Shown: positions 34,141-46,864, counted from the stretch's first letter. The stretch: 64,000 bases of DNA from Natrinema altunense (GCF_000731985.1 NZ_JNCS01000001.1:1-64000), one strand, 5' to 3'. A program made the numbers and translations. The notes: a model not told the origin generated them from the letters alone.

Positions 34141-34617
34141 ATGTACGACTGCATTCTCGTCCCGACCGACGGCTCGCGCGAGGTCGAACGCGCACTCGAG
34201 TACGCCGTCGAGTTCGCGCGTACGCACGACGCGACGATTCGAGCGCTGTACGTCGTCAACGCGGCCGGCTACGGCGGGCTTCCCATGGAGACCGCACTCG
34301 GGGGCGTCAGCGACGCGCTTCACGAGGAGGGGCGGGCGGCAGTCGGTCGGATCGAGGAACTCGCGCCGGCGGCTGTCACGGTCGAAACGACGGTGCTCGA
34401 GGGGGCTCCGAGTCGAGTCATCATCGAGGAGGCCGACTCCGCGGAGTGCGATCTGATCGTGATGGGGACCCACGGTCGCGGTGGGATCGATCGACTGTTG
34501 CTCGGCAGCGTCACGGAACGGGTCGTCCGTCGGGCGTCGGTCCCGGTGTTGACGGTCCAAGTCGATCCCGACGATATCGACGACCGATCCGAAGAGCCGT
34601 GGCTCACCGCCGAGTAA
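34141..34617 (+). CDS. universal stress protein (UspA family)
   Basis: A 158-residue UspA-fold protein. MYDCILVPTDGSREVERALEYA is the first strand and helix, and the ATP-binding loop reads GTHGRGGIDRLLLGSVTERVVRRASVPVL, fitting the G-2x-G-9x-G(S/T) rule of ATP-binding members. The ATG at 34141 is chosen over an upstream frame because the first strand begins there. Haloarchaea have many such proteins; the specific stress or partner is not evident. Confidence 0.93.
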   Translation: MYDCILVPTDGSREVERALEYAVEFARTHDATIRALYVVNAAGYGGLPMETALGGVSDALHEEGRAAVGRIEELAPAAVTVETTVLEGAPSRVIIEEADSAECDLIVMGTHGRGGIDRLLLGSVTERVVRRASVPVLTVQVDPDDIDDRSEEPWLTAE

Positions 34618-34680
34618 CCGTTCTCGCAGATTTGAACGCGGGACGTCGAGTCACTTCGAACGGCAACACGTTCGCGGCGT

Positions 34681-35163
34681 TTACAGCGCTTCCGGAAGGA
34701 ACGGTGACACGTCGTCGTGGACGAACTCGACGTAGTCGTCGTTCAGCCGCCTGCAGAACAGTCGGAGTTCGCCGTCCGCCCGGATTTGCTCGAGTTTCGT
34801 CTGTCCGGATCCGAGGTCGTAGTAGGCGGGGACGAGGACGGCCGTCTCCTCTTCCGGTGCCTGCTCGACGACGAGCAGGTAGAGCATCCCGCCGTGCTCG
34901 GCTCGAAACACGTCGACGGCGGTGAACGTACAATCGTCCGTCAGCGCCTCGAGGTCCTCGTACTCGGGTCCCGGCAAGACCACGTCGAGGCCCGTTCGCG
35001 TCTCGGCGTCCACGAGGACGGAATCCCCCGGGTGGAGCTCGAGGGCCGTCCAACCGCGGTCGCGGTACTCGTCGGCGATTGCCCTCATATCCTCGATAAC
35101 GGACTGCCAGCCGGACTGGGCCTGGACGGTCTCAGAGGTATCGTCCGCCGGATGCTCGCTCAT
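34681..35163 (-). CDS. conserved haloarchaeal protein (DUF7529-like)
   Basis: A 160-residue acidic soluble protein. WQSVIEDMRAIADEYRDRGWTALELHPGD, then LDVVLPGPEYEDLEAL and ETAVLVPAYYDLGS, and a final DYVEFVHDD, is the layout of a haloarchaeal family commonly listed as DUF7529. No motif indicates catalysis. The ATG at 35163 gives the conserved N-terminus. It is convergent with uspA and divergent from the peptide transporter, sharing a short intergenic region with it. Confidence 0.78.
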   Translation of the reverse strand: MSEHPADDTSETVQAQSGWQSVIEDMRAIADEYRDRGWTALELHPGDSVLVDAETRTGLDVVLPGPEYEDLEALTDDCTFTAVDVFRAEHGGMLYLLVVEQAPEEETAVLVPAYYDLGSGQTKLEQIRADGELRLFCRRLNDDYVEFVHDDVSPFLPEAL

Positions 35164-35244
35164 GTCTGGACCGCGTGCATCACGGGGGATAAGCGTTCCC
35201 AAGTCCCGCAAGCTATTTGATGACTGCCAAGAGAACTGCTGTCA

Positions 35245-38235
<2,991 letters not shown>

Positions 38236-38410
38236 CGAGGGCCACCGCCTCACCGCCGGACGGCGCGACCGCGAGTGACCGTCCTGGCGACGCCGATTCG
38301 ATATCTGCGCCCGAAAACGCACATGTTTTTCATTATATTTAGTTAAAATAACGTCTCAGCCGCACCGATTGTGTCGTTGGGTGTGGTTTTCACTATCTTG
38401 ATCGATAGCA

Positions 38411-38418
38411 TTATATAT
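38411..38418 (+). promoter_or_regulatory. TATA box of the peptide-binding protein gene
   Basis: TTATATAT lies 22-29 bases before the ATG at 38440, the spacing expected for a leaderless or near-leaderless haloarchaeal transcript. It suggests that the binding protein has its own promoter and can be made in excess of the ATPase. Confidence 0.65.
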
Positions 38419-38439
38419 GTAGATACAAGCACTACGCTT

Positions 38440-40080
38440 ATGCCAGGTGATAACAACCAGGTCTCTCGGCGTCGTTTCATGAAGTCCGCCGGGAGCGCCA
38501 CGGTCGTCGCGACGGCTGCGAGTTCCGTTTCCGGCTGTCTCGGCGGCAATGGCAGTGGCGGTGGGACGCTTCGATACGGTCGCAGTTCACACTCGGAAAC
38601 CCTCGACCCGCAGGACACGACCAGCGGCGAGGTGTCGAAGGTCACGAACCAGATTTACGACGGGCTCATCGACTTTGAGCCCGGCGAGGCAGCGATTACG
38701 CAGAGCCTCGCGGTCGACTGGTCGATGGAGGGGACGGACGTCACGCTCGAACTGCGTGAGGACGCCCAGTTCGACGACGGGACCGACTTCACCGCCGACG
38801 ACTTCATCGCGACGTACCGGCGGTTCGTTGACGAGGAGTACGAGTACCACGTCGGGGACCTGTCCTCGTACGGGCCGTTCACGCTCGGAAACTGGATCGA
38901 CTCCGTCGAGGCCGACGGCGACTATACGCTGAACATCACGCTTACCGACCCGTACGCGCCGTTCCTGCGTAACCTCGCGATGTTCGCCGCCGTCGTTCTC
39001 CCGAAGGACGCCATCGAGGGCGATTTCGACTTCGCTACGGACGCCAACGGTACCGGCCCGTTCCAACTCGACAAACTCGACAACTCGGACGGCCGAATCA
39101 AACTCACTCCCAACGACAACTACTGGGGCGACGGGCCGAACGTGGATCAACTCCTGTTCATCGAACGCGGACAGAACTCCACGCGAACGCAGGCCCTTAC
39201 TGAAGGTGAACTCGAGATCATCGACAATCTCGGGCCGAACAACATCGGACAGGTCGAAGACTCCGATGCCGCCGAAGTCCAGTCTGGTGAAGGCATCAAC
39301 GTCGGGTACATGTCGTTCAACCAGTCCCGCATGGAAGCGTTCCGTGACCCGCGGGTCCGCCGGGCCATCAGTTACGCCATCAATACCGAAGCCATCGTCT
39401 CCCAGGTATACTCCGGGATCGCCGAACAGGCCGACCAGCCGTGTCCGCCGGCGCTTTTCGGCCACAACGACGACCTCAGCCCGTATCCCCACGATACCGA
39501 GAAGGCACAGTCGCTCCTGGAGGACGCCGGTTACGGTGACGGCTTCTCCTTCAAGCTGACGACCTTCCAGAACGCCCGCGGCTACAACCCGGCACCGATG
39601 TCGACGGCGGAGTCGATCCGGACGGACCTCAGGGAGATCGGTATCGAGGTCTCCATCGACGATCGCCAGTTCTCGGACTACCTTACCTACACCTCCGAAG
39701 GGAAACACGACGCGTCGCTGGCCGGTTGGTACACGGACAACGCCGACCCGGACAACTTCTACTACGTCCTTCTCCACCCGCAAGTCGAGTCCCCCGAAGG
39801 ACAGGACTGGGTGGACTGGGACACGGAGGGGTACAACACGTCCAACCGAACCGCGTGGGCGAACCAGAAGTTCATGGACCTCATCGAGGAGGCCCAGCAG
39901 ACGTCGGCCAAAGACGAGCGCGCCGACCTCTACCACGATGCCGCCCAACTCGCCTACGACGAAGCACCGTGGGTATACATCGACTACGCCGACGAGATTC
40001 GCGGCGTCCGCAACACCGTCAATAACTATCAGGTGTCGGCCATCGGCGGCCCGCACCTCCATCTCGTCGACGTCGAGTAA
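38440..40080 (+). CDS. dppA: oligopeptide ABC transporter substrate-binding lipoprotein
   Basis: A 546-residue Tat lipoprotein: VSRRRFMKSAGSATVV, then the lipobox VSGC. The body is a family 5 solute-binding protein (SBP_bac_5): TLDPQDTTSGEVSKVTNQIYDGL, FTADDFIATYRRFVD and RRAISYAINTEAIV are the standard blocks. It captures di- or oligopeptides (or nickel or glycan compounds in some relatives) for the DppB/DppC pore. The ATG at 38440 is supported by a TATA box and places the Tat motif near residue 9. Confidence 0.92.
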   Translation: MPGDNNQVSRRRFMKSAGSATVVATAASSVSGCLGGNGSGGGTLRYGRSSHSETLDPQDTTSGEVSKVTNQIYDGLIDFEPGEAAITQSLAVDWSMEGTDVTLELREDAQFDDGTDFTADDFIATYRRFVDEEYEYHVGDLSSYGPFTLGNWIDSVEADGDYTLNITLTDPYAPFLRNLAMFAAVVLPKDAIEGDFDFATDANGTGPFQLDKLDNSDGRIKLTPNDNYWGDGPNVDQLLFIERGQNSTRTQALTEGELEIIDNLGPNNIGQVEDSDAAEVQSGEGINVGYMSFNQSRMEAFRDPRVRRAISYAINTEAIVSQVYSGIAEQADQPCPPALFGHNDDLSPYPHDTEKAQSLLEDAGYGDGFSFKLTTFQNARGYNPAPMSTAESIRTDLREIGIEVSIDDRQFSDYLTYTSEGKHDASLAGWYTDNADPDNFYYVLLHPQVESPEGQDWVDWDTEGYNTSNRTAWANQKFMDLIEEAQQTSAKDERADLYHDAAQLAYDEAPWVYIDYADEIRGVRNTVNNYQVSAIGGPHLHLVDVE

Positions 40081-40132
40081 CGCGGTTGTTGACAGGAAAC
40101 ATTTTAAACATTCACACACATCCCTCCGCATA

Positions 40133-41146
40133 ATGGTATCAAAGCGGTTCATCGCCAAACGACTGCTGTTGCTCGGTCCGGTGCTGTTCGGAGTGGCGAC
40201 AGTAGTCTTCGCTATCCTCCATCTCTCGCCCGGAGACCCCGCGATCGCGATCGCGGGCGAACGCGCGAGCCAGGAGTTCGTTGAACAGGTCCGTTCGGAT
40301 CTCGGACTCACCGATCCGCTCTGGGAGCAGTACGTCCGTTTCCTCGGGAATACTGCGACGCTCGACTTCGGAGAGTCCTACCAGATCCGACGCGGGGCCG
40401 CCGTCGGCGATATCCTCGCCGATCGGCTCCCGATCACGATCGAACTTGCCGTTCTCGGGCAGATAGCGGGGCTCCTGTTCGGGCTCCCGCTCGGAATCCT
40501 GAGCGCCGTCAAGAAAGACACGCTGACCGACCACTTCTCTCGAGTCGGTGCACTCACGGGAATCAGCGTCCCGATCTACTGGAGCGGCCCGCTCCTCATC
40601 CTGCTGTTCGCGCAGGTCCTGGGTATTCTCCCGACGAGCGGCCGTATCGGATCCACCTATTTCATCGACTCGAAGACGGGGTTCATCTTGATCGACACCC
40701 TGCTCGCCGGCAACCTCGCGGCGTTCCAGTCCGCGGCCCTGCATTTGGTCATGCCCGTTATCGTCCTCGGCGTGTACTCGATGGCGTTTATCTCTCGGAT
40801 GATGCGCTCGTCGATGCTGGAAGTCGTTCGGCAGGACTACATGCGGACGGCCCGCGCGAAAGGGCAAGGCGCGAAGACGACCGTCATGAAACACGGGCTC
40901 CGGAACGCGTTCATCCCCGTCATCACCATCATCGGTATCCAGTTCGGGTCGATGCTCGGCGGGTCCGTGCTGACCGAAACCGTCTTCGAGATCAACGGGA
41001 TCGGGACGCTGCTCGTGGAGGCCATCAACAAGAGCGACTACCCGGTGGTACAAGCGACCGTCCTCGTGTTCGCGTTCATGTACACGATCGTGAACCTCTT
41101 CGTCGACATCACCTACTCCGTCCTTGACCCACGGATCGATCAATGA
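40133..41146 (+). CDS. dppB: oligopeptide ABC transporter permease (DppB type)
   Basis: A 337-residue membrane protein with six helices. KRLLLLGPVLFGVATVVFAILHLSPGDPA is the DppB N-terminal signature, and the EAA loop reads YMRTARAKGQGAKTTVMKHGLRNA. The ATG at 40133 is chosen because the conserved N-terminus starts there. It pairs with DppC, whose ATG overlaps its stop, to form the import channel. The C-terminal DITYSVLDPRI is also typical. Confidence 0.94.
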   Translation: MVSKRFIAKRLLLLGPVLFGVATVVFAILHLSPGDPAIAIAGERASQEFVEQVRSDLGLTDPLWEQYVRFLGNTATLDFGESYQIRRGAAVGDILADRLPITIELAVLGQIAGLLFGLPLGILSAVKKDTLTDHFSRVGALTGISVPIYWSGPLLILLFAQVLGILPTSGRIGSTYFIDSKTGFILIDTLLAGNLAAFQSAALHLVMPVIVLGVYSMAFISRMMRSSMLEVVRQDYMRTARAKGQGAKTTVMKHGLRNAFIPVITIIGIQFGSMLGGSVLTETVFEINGIGTLLVEAINKSDYPVVQATVLVFAFMYTIVNLFVDITYSVLDPRIDQ

Positions 41147-42060
41147 GTACGAAAACCCACTCCTCCGACGTCGAACGCAGTATCGTCGATCGCATCCGCG
41201 CGAGTCCGTTCCTGACGGAACTGCTATCGAATCGCATCGCCGTCGCGGGTCTCAGCCTCATCGTCGGGCTGTTCGCCGTCGCCATCTACGCTCGACTCGT
41301 GTACGATCTCGACGCCATCGTCGCGACCAGTTTCAGCTCGAACCCGACGGAGGCAGCCCCGAGCGCCCAGTTCTGGTTCGGAACGGACGGACAGGCCCGC
41401 GACATCTTCCCGCGGGTCCTGTACGGCGCGTGGTACGCGCTGAAGTTCGGAACCGCGACCGTTCTCGCGTCGACGGTCCTGGGCATCACCGCCGGCATCG
41501 TCGCAGCGTACTACGGTGATCTCACGGACAACGTGATCATGCGGACGATGGACGTTCTCCTGTCGTTTCCGTCGCTGCTGCTGGCGCTCGCGCTCGTCAC
41601 CATCTTCCCCGAGTCGCTGGGCCTGTGGCGTGCAGTCGCCGCGCTCACGCTCGTCTACACGCCGCGGTTCGCCCGCGTCGTCCGCGGCGCAGCGCTGAAA
41701 GTCCTCGAGGACGAGTACATCGAGGCGACGCGCGCGCTCGGTGCGACCGACCCGCGGCTGTTGATCCGTCACGTCCTGCCGAACTGTCTGGCCCCCATCA
41801 CGGTCCAGTCGACGCTGAACTACGGGCTGGCCATCATCGATATCGCGGCGCTGTCGTTCCTCGGGTTCGGCGCGAACCCCGGCGACCCGTCGTGGGGGAT
41901 GATGCTCGCCAACGGCGTCGAAAAGGGACTGTTCTCCGGCGCGTGGTGGTGGTCGTTCTTCCCCGGCCTGTTCCTCGCGCTTACCGTGCTCGGATTCAAC
42001 CTCCTCGGCGACGGGATGCGGGATGCCTTAGATCCCCGCATGCGAGATGCCGTCGACTGA
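41143..42060 (+). CDS. dppC: oligopeptide ABC transporter permease (DppC type)
   Basis: A 305-residue six-helix permease. FWFGTDGQARDIFPRVLYGA is the DppC N-terminal hallmark, MRTMDVLLSFPSLLLALALV follows, and the EAA loop reads YIEATRALGATDPRLLIRHVLPN. It overlaps dppB by four bases (ATGA), so the two subunits are translationally coupled. A small membrane-protein gene overlaps its last 14 bases. Order in the locus is ATPase, binding protein, permease B, permease C. Confidence 0.94.
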   Translation: MSTKTHSSDVERSIVDRIRASPFLTELLSNRIAVAGLSLIVGLFAVAIYARLVYDLDAIVATSFSSNPTEAAPSAQFWFGTDGQARDIFPRVLYGAWYALKFGTATVLASTVLGITAGIVAAYYGDLTDNVIMRTMDVLLSFPSLLLALALVTIFPESLGLWRAVAALTLVYTPRFARVVRGAALKVLEDEYIEATRALGATDPRLLIRHVLPNCLAPITVQSTLNYGLAIIDIAALSFLGFGANPGDPSWGMMLANGVEKGLFSGAWWWSFFPGLFLALTVLGFNLLGDGMRDALDPRMRDAVD

Positions 42061-42427
42061 TTCCGCCGTCCCCGTCTCGAGAAGTCGCGTCGAGCGCATC
42101 CGTCGGCTCGTCGTCGCCGCCGCTCGCTGGGTGGCGATCGGAGCCGCGCTCGGAGCGGCCATTTCGCTGGCGCTTCTGATCGTCTGGACGCCGCGAGCCG
42201 CGACCGATACGGCGTTCGCGCTGGGCGCGCTCGTGCTCGGGTTCGGCGTCATCGCGTGGTCGACCGCAGTCGGTCTCGGGCACACCATCGAGGGCATGAA
42301 AGCCCACCTCGACGTGAGCGCCGGCTGGACCGAAGCCAGCGCCCGGGAGGCGTTTTTCGTCGTGTCGTGGACGGGTGCGGGTTGGGTCGTCGCCGCGGCC
42401 GCCTGCTCGATTCTGCTCGGCGTGTGA
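42047..42427 (+). CDS. small membrane protein (DUF7268-like)
   Basis: A 126-residue protein with four hydrophobic segments (WVAIGAALGAAISLALLIVW, AFALGALVLGFGVIAW, and a C-terminal GWVVAAAACSILLG) and the conserved-looking HTIEGMKAHLDVSAGWTEASAREA in between. This pattern resembles a haloarchaeal family listed as DUF7268. It starts inside the end of dppC, so it may be co-transcribed with the transporter, but such families are usually found next to unrelated genes. The function is unknown. Confidence 0.75.
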   Translation: MPSTDSAVPVSRSRVERIRRLVVAAARWVAIGAALGAAISLALLIVWTPRAATDTAFALGALVLGFGVIAWSTAVGLGHTIEGMKAHLDVSAGWTEASAREAFFVVSWTGAGWVVAAAACSILLGV

Positions 42428-42464
42428 CCGCCGAGCGCGCCGCGCCGTCGAAAAGGGACGCCGT

Positions 42465-43403
42465 TCAGACGGGACGCAGGTGCTCGCAGTCGCCGGCCGG
42501 GATCGTCACTCGCTCGTCGTCGGTCTCGACCACGAGCGCCCCCGATTCCGTCACGTCGATCGCCTCCCCGACGATCTCGCCCGCGGGACGATCGACCCGC
42601 ACACGCTGGCCGATCGTCAGCGCCAGCTCGCGCCACGCCGGCACGACCGCCTCGAGATCGCGCCGGTATCGATCGAACCCCTCGAGCAGGCGCTGGACGA
42701 AGCGTCTGCGGTCCACGTCGCCGGCCTCGGCGCGGACGCTGGTCGCACCCTCGGGCAGCGCGTCGGCGTCGAGGTTCGCGTTGACGCCGATCCCGGGAAC
42801 GAGCCAGTCCACGCGATCCGTCTGGCCCTCCATCTCCGTGAGAATGCCCGCGAGCTTCCGGTAGTCGCCGTCGTCGCCGGCCGGGACGACCACGTCGTTG
42901 GGCCACTTGATCCGGGCGTCGACGCCCGCTTCGCGGGCGGCGGTCGCCGTCGCGACCGACGCTGCGAGCGTGTACAAGGGTGCCTGCGCGGGCGTGATCG
43001 CCGGCCGCGTCACGACGCTCACCCAGACGCCGCCCGCGGGCGCAGTCCACTCGCGGTCGAGACGACCGCGCCCGCCGGTCTGTTCGTTCGCGAGGACGGC
43101 GACGTCCGTCTCGCCCTCGCCGGCCAACTCCCGCGCTCGGTCGTTCGTATTCCCCACGGAGTCGTGGTACTCGATCGAAAACGGGGCCTCGAGTTCGAAT
43201 TCGACCGCCGGAGCGTTGTACGCATCGACGGCGACGAGTTCGTAGCCGGTCGGTCCGCTCTCGATCTCGAAATCGGCCTCGCGCAGCCCCTCGATGTGTT
43301 TCCAGACGGCCGCCCGCGAGATCTCGAGCGACCCGGCCAGTTCGGGTCCGGACACCGGTCCGTCCGCGAGCGCTGCGATGACCGCCCGTCGTGTTTCGTT
43401 CAT
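42465..43403 (-). CDS. birA: biotin--protein ligase, bifunctional BirA type
   Basis: A 312-residue protein. The N-terminal winged helix (GPVSGPELAGSLEISRAAVWKHIEGLR) is the DNA-binding part of bifunctional BirA. The ligase domain has TNDRARELA, GGRGRLDREWTAPAGGVWVSVV (GRGRxGRxW-type loop that binds biotinyl-AMP) and IKWPNDVV. A C-terminal SH3-like domain (GQRVRVDRPAGEIVGEA) completes it. It attaches biotin to carboxylases and may repress biotin genes, for example the bioY operon 15 kb to the left. The ATG at 43403 is taken because it begins just before the wing. Confidence 0.93.
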   Translation of the reverse strand: MNETRRAVIAALADGPVSGPELAGSLEISRAAVWKHIEGLREADFEIESGPTGYELVAVDAYNAPAVEFELEAPFSIEYHDSVGNTNDRARELAGEGETDVAVLANEQTGGRGRLDREWTAPAGGVWVSVVTRPAITPAQAPLYTLAASVATATAAREAGVDARIKWPNDVVVPAGDDGDYRKLAGILTEMEGQTDRVDWLVPGIGVNANLDADALPEGATSVRAEAGDVDRRRFVQRLLEGFDRYRRDLEAVVPAWRELALTIGQRVRVDRPAGEIVGEAIDVTESGALVVETDDERVTIPAGDCEHLRPV

Positions 43404-43771
43404 GACTTCGCACGGGACCCGCTCGTACTTCAATCGGCTGGATGAGCGATTCGTCAGCCGAGCCGCTCACAGCGACGTTCAGTCGCGACTCTCGCGCGTG
43501 ACACACTCGCAAGGGACGTGCCGGCCGGCGGTCACCGTCCGGTCTTCGAAACGCACATCGGGAAGGGGAAAAACAGTACGCGAGACCCGGTCGGAGCCAG
43601 CCGGCGCTGAGAACCCGGCAGGGTGGTCCACACGATGCGGGGTAAGCGGTGGGCGCTCGAGTTCGAGAACCGTGTCTTTCGTCGAACCGCCTCGTTTAGA
43701 CGCGGCGCACCACCCTGCTTCCGTGGCTCCGCTCGAGCACGATCGGGCTGTAACCCGCTTCTCCGACGGGA
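43404..43771. other. gap between birA and tyrS, no gene seen
   Basis: About 370 GC-rich bases. No frame has a start, acidic composition and length that would suggest a gene. I found no tRNA, C/D-box or terminator signature that I would defend. Confidence 0.4.
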
Positions 43772-44767
43772 TTAGTCGCGCAGTTCGTGCAGTTTCTCGC
43801 GGCCCGGCGCGATCAGTTCGTCGAGGTAGGTCGCGAGCGTCCCCTTCGCGTCGGCGGGGTGGAGTTCGCCCGACTCGAGGTCGGCGGCCAGGTCCTCGTA
43901 GTCCTCGTAGGTCAGATCGCCGCCGTACTTCTCGGGGCGCTCGACGACGATTTCGTCGAACCGCGGGAAGACGTGGTACTCGAACAGTTCGAGAACGGGG
44001 TTCTCGCGCTCGGTTCCGTCCTCGCTCGGCTCCGGGTCCCGCGTCGGCGGACAGTACGCCGAGTTGACCTTGTCCTCGAGGTCGTCGGTCGAGTCCTCCA
44101 TCGAGATGGTGATCCCTTCGCTCGAGGACATCTTCCCCTCGCCGTCGGTGAGGTTGGCGACGATCGGGGTGTGGATCGCCGGGCGGACCTCGTAGTCGAG
44201 TTCGGGCAACTTCTCGCGGGCGAGCATGTGCACCTTCCGCTGGTCTAAGCCGCCGACCGCCAGATCGAGGTCGAGGTACTCGATATCCAACGTCTGCATC
44301 AGCGGGTAGACGAGATGGCTTACCTTCGCCGTCTCGTCGCCCTGGATCTCGGCCATCGCGCGCTGAGCGCGGTTCATCGTCGTTTCGCGCTCGAGGTGGT
44401 GGAGGTCGAGGGTGTAGTCGTCCTCGAGTTGGAACTCGGATCCGTAGACGAACTCCGTCAACTCTTCGTCGAGGCCGTAGGCGAGGAACTGGGCTTTCAT
44501 CTGTTCGGCGGTCTCCCGGATGTCCTCGAAGGACCCCTTCTCGTTGAGGTAGGCGTGGACGTCCGCCAGGAGGATGACGACCTCCATGCCCGCCTCCTGC
44601 AGATCGATGAGTTTGTTCGCGGTGAGGAGGTGTCCCAGGTGCAGCACGCCGGAGGGCTCGTAGCCGACGTAGGCCCGCTTGCCCGCGGCGTCCGCCGCGA
44701 GGTCGCGGATTTCCTCGTCGGTGACGACCTCCTCGGCGTTTCGCGTCAATAACTCGTAGGCGTCCAT
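43772..44767 (-). CDS. tyrS: tyrosyl-tRNA synthetase
   Basis: A 331-residue class I synthetase of the archaeal/eukaryal type. YVGYEPSGVLHLGHLLTA contains the HIGH-like HLGH (residues 43-46), MQTLDIEYLDLDLAVGGLDQRKVH the tyrosine pocket, and GKMSSSEG the KMSKS loop. The archaeal form lacks the C-terminal S4 domain of bacteria, and this length agrees. The ATG at 44767 gives the conserved start; the longer frame upstream is not conserved. It charges tRNA-Tyr in the cytoplasm. Confidence 0.96.
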   Translation of the reverse strand: MDAYELLTRNAEEVVTDEEIRDLAADAAGKRAYVGYEPSGVLHLGHLLTANKLIDLQEAGMEVVILLADVHAYLNEKGSFEDIRETAEQMKAQFLAYGLDEELTEFVYGSEFQLEDDYTLDLHHLERETTMNRAQRAMAEIQGDETAKVSHLVYPLMQTLDIEYLDLDLAVGGLDQRKVHMLAREKLPELDYEVRPAIHTPIVANLTDGEGKMSSSEGITISMEDSTDDLEDKVNSAYCPPTRDPEPSEDGTERENPVLELFEYHVFPRFDEIVVERPEKYGGDLTYEDYEDLAADLESGELHPADAKGTLATYLDELIAPGREKLHELRD

Positions 44768-44907
44768 GTGTGACAGCAACCGGAGGAGGAATTTATACCT
44801 CCTGAAAGGCGTTCGTCCGGCCGTCTCGTGCGTCGTCGTCTCGAGCGTTGACGGGATCTCAGTCCGTCCATGCACCGACGCCGGCACCGGTCGGGACGAA
44901 CGCGCGG

Positions 44908-45687
44908 TCAGAGTTCGCCCGACCGAATCCGTTTTTCGGCCGCCTCGAGCGCGCGCTCCCGGTCGAAGTCCTCGACGATCGCCCGAAGCGTCGCCTCGTC
45001 GGCGTCCGCGAGATCGCGGGCGTGCTCGGTGATGGTCGGCACCGCACGGATGATGTTGTCGACGATCGGCACGTCCGCCACCTGCGGCGAGCGCGACAAC
45101 GGGTTGAGGTCGATGACGATCTCCGTTTTCCCCATTTCGTCCAGCGCTTCGGCCCGGTCGCCGTCCTCGAGGGGAACGAGCACCACGTCGGCCGCGTAGA
45201 TCCCGTCGGCGTCGACCTTCGACCGCTCGTGATCCAGGTTCGGGATTCGGGCGTCGGCCTCGAGCCCCTTCACGTCGTCCGCGCCGTGCTCGCGGAGGTG
45301 CTCGGCGATGGCTTCGATCCGGTCGGGCGTGCGGTTGAAGAGGTTGACCTCGAGGTCGGCATCGACGGCGTCGGCGAGGGCGGCCATCTCGCCGGGGACC
45401 AGCGCGGCGACGTTGCCGTTGATCGAGAGCACGGGTCGGTCGGCAAGCAGAAGTTGGGCGGCGGCGGCCCGTTCCGCTTCGTCGGCGCTCGGAATCGTCT
45501 CCTCGCCCAGCAAGTAGTCGAAGGCGCTGCCTCGGCCCTCGGCGTGCATCCCCTGGAGGTGCGTGATTCCCTTCTCGACGCCCGCCTCGATCCGGTGGCG
45601 GGTCAGCAGGTCCTGATATCTGGGATGATCTTCCGGAATCTCCTCCTCCGTCTCGACGTCGGCGGAGACGCTATCGTAGTCGCTCAC
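44908..45687 (-). CDS. 4-phosphopantoate--beta-alanine ligase (phosphopantothenate synthetase)
   Basis: A 259-residue archaeal enzyme of the DUF137 group that joins 4-phosphopantoate and beta-alanine in CoA synthesis, replacing bacterial PanC/CoaA. Conserved blocks are EDHPRYQDLLTRHRIEAGVEKGITHLQGMHAEGRG-like start, NGNVAALVPGE, NLFNRT, and EIVIDLNPLSRSP with VDNIIRAVP near the end. It lies just downstream of the pantoate kinase gene on the same strand, and the two catalyse consecutive steps. Confidence 0.9.
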   Translation of the reverse strand: MSDYDSVSADVETEEEIPEDHPRYQDLLTRHRIEAGVEKGITHLQGMHAEGRGSAFDYLLGEETIPSADEAERAAAAQLLLADRPVLSINGNVAALVPGEMAALADAVDADLEVNLFNRTPDRIEAIAEHLREHGADDVKGLEADARIPNLDHERSKVDADGIYAADVVLVPLEDGDRAEALDEMGKTEIVIDLNPLSRSPQVADVPIVDNIIRAVPTITEHARDLADADEATLRAIVEDFDRERALEAAEKRIRSGEL

Positions 45688-45821
45688 AAGCGATTACTGG
45701 TGGTAGTCGATGAAAAACGACCCGATCGTTCGACGCGCGACCACCGGTCCGATCGACCGCTCGCGTGGGCCGGTGCCTGCGATGGCACGAAAGGCGGGAG
45801 GACCCGAGAAGCGTCGTCCCT

Positions 45822-46649
45822 CTACTTCAACACCGCACCGGCGGGATGCGTCGCACAGACCGACGGCTCGTATCCGGCGTCGGAGAGTCCCGTTCCGAGC
45901 GCGAAGACCGTCTCGCCGAGCATGGCCATCGACGCCTGTCCGCCCGCCTCCGAGACCTCGGCGATCGTCTCCGTCACCCGTTCGGTGAGCAGGCCGGCGT
46001 CGCGTGCGAACAGCCGCGAGGCGTACATGAACGACAGCAGCGTCGGCTCCTCGACGACGCGAGCGAGCGCCTCCTTCCCGGCAGCCGTCAGCTCCTCGGT
46101 GTCGCCCGAGAGAACGTCCGCCGTCGAGAGTTCGCCGAACGAGACGTACTCGACACGCGCCCGCGACGGAATCGCGTCGAGTTTGTTGTCCTGTGGACCG
46201 CCCGGCTCGAGGCGGATCGGAACGCCGCCCTGTGCCTGTGCGACCACGTCGCCGAGCCCCGTCCCGGCCTGTACCTCGGCACCGTGGGCGATCGTGACGA
46301 GTTCGTTCGCGGAGAGTTTGCGCTCGAAGACGCGGTTCGCCGCGAGTGCCGTCCCGAGCGCCATCGCTCCCGAAACGCCGAAGCCGGCCCCGATCGGAAG
46401 ATCGGCGGCGGCCTCGACGCGGGCGCTCACATCGAGCGTCTCGAGAACGGTCGTCACCGGTTCGACCTCGGCTTCCGTCCCGTCGAGGACGACCGTCGAT
46501 TCCGCCGCTGGTTCGACCGATACCTCCACACCGTCTGTGAGCGTCAGTCCCGCTCCCCGTGAGCCGGCTTTCGTCGGGTCCTCGTCCGGGTGAGCGCTGA
46601 AAAATCCCGTCACATGACCGGGGACGAACGCCGTCGCCTCCTCGCGCAT
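45822..46649 (-). CDS. pantoate kinase (GHMP family)
   Basis: A 275-residue archaeal GHMP kinase that phosphorylates pantoate before the ligase encoded next to it. AFVPGHVTGFFSAHPDEDP is the substrate-side N-terminus, LPIGAGFGVSGAMALGTALA is the glycine-rich ATP loop, and the C-terminal GGQASMAMLGETVFALG is the third GHMP motif. The ATG at 46649 is used because the conserved FVPGH region follows closely. A gap of about 130 bases separates it from the downstream partner. Confidence 0.9.
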   Translation of the reverse strand: MREEATAFVPGHVTGFFSAHPDEDPTKAGSRGAGLTLTDGVEVSVEPAAESTVVLDGTEAEVEPVTTVLETLDVSARVEAAADLPIGAGFGVSGAMALGTALAANRVFERKLSANELVTIAHGAEVQAGTGLGDVVAQAQGGVPIRLEPGGPQDNKLDAIPSRARVEYVSFGELSTADVLSGDTEELTAAGKEALARVVEEPTLLSFMYASRLFARDAGLLTERVTETIAEVSEAGGQASMAMLGETVFALGTGLSDAGYEPSVCATHPAGAVLK

Positions 46650-46864
46650 TACGCCCCTCGTTTCGGCCCGAGCGATATAACGTTGAAGGTTCCCTCGCGA
46701 TGCGTTCGGCCGTCCCAGATGGGGCTGGGTGCTGCCGTCAGGCTGAACGAATTGCATCGCTTACGATCCGCTTCGGGACGTCCCTCGCTCGAGTCCCCTT
46801 TTCAATGGACTCGATATAGAAGCGGAAAGCGCAATCGGAACGGGCCGGAAGAATGGGTCGTATC

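Noticed and set aside
38587-40311. 574-codon minus-strand frame opposite the peptide-binding protein
   Set aside because: Antisense shadow; the plus strand has a Tat signal, lipobox and family 5 binding-protein blocks.
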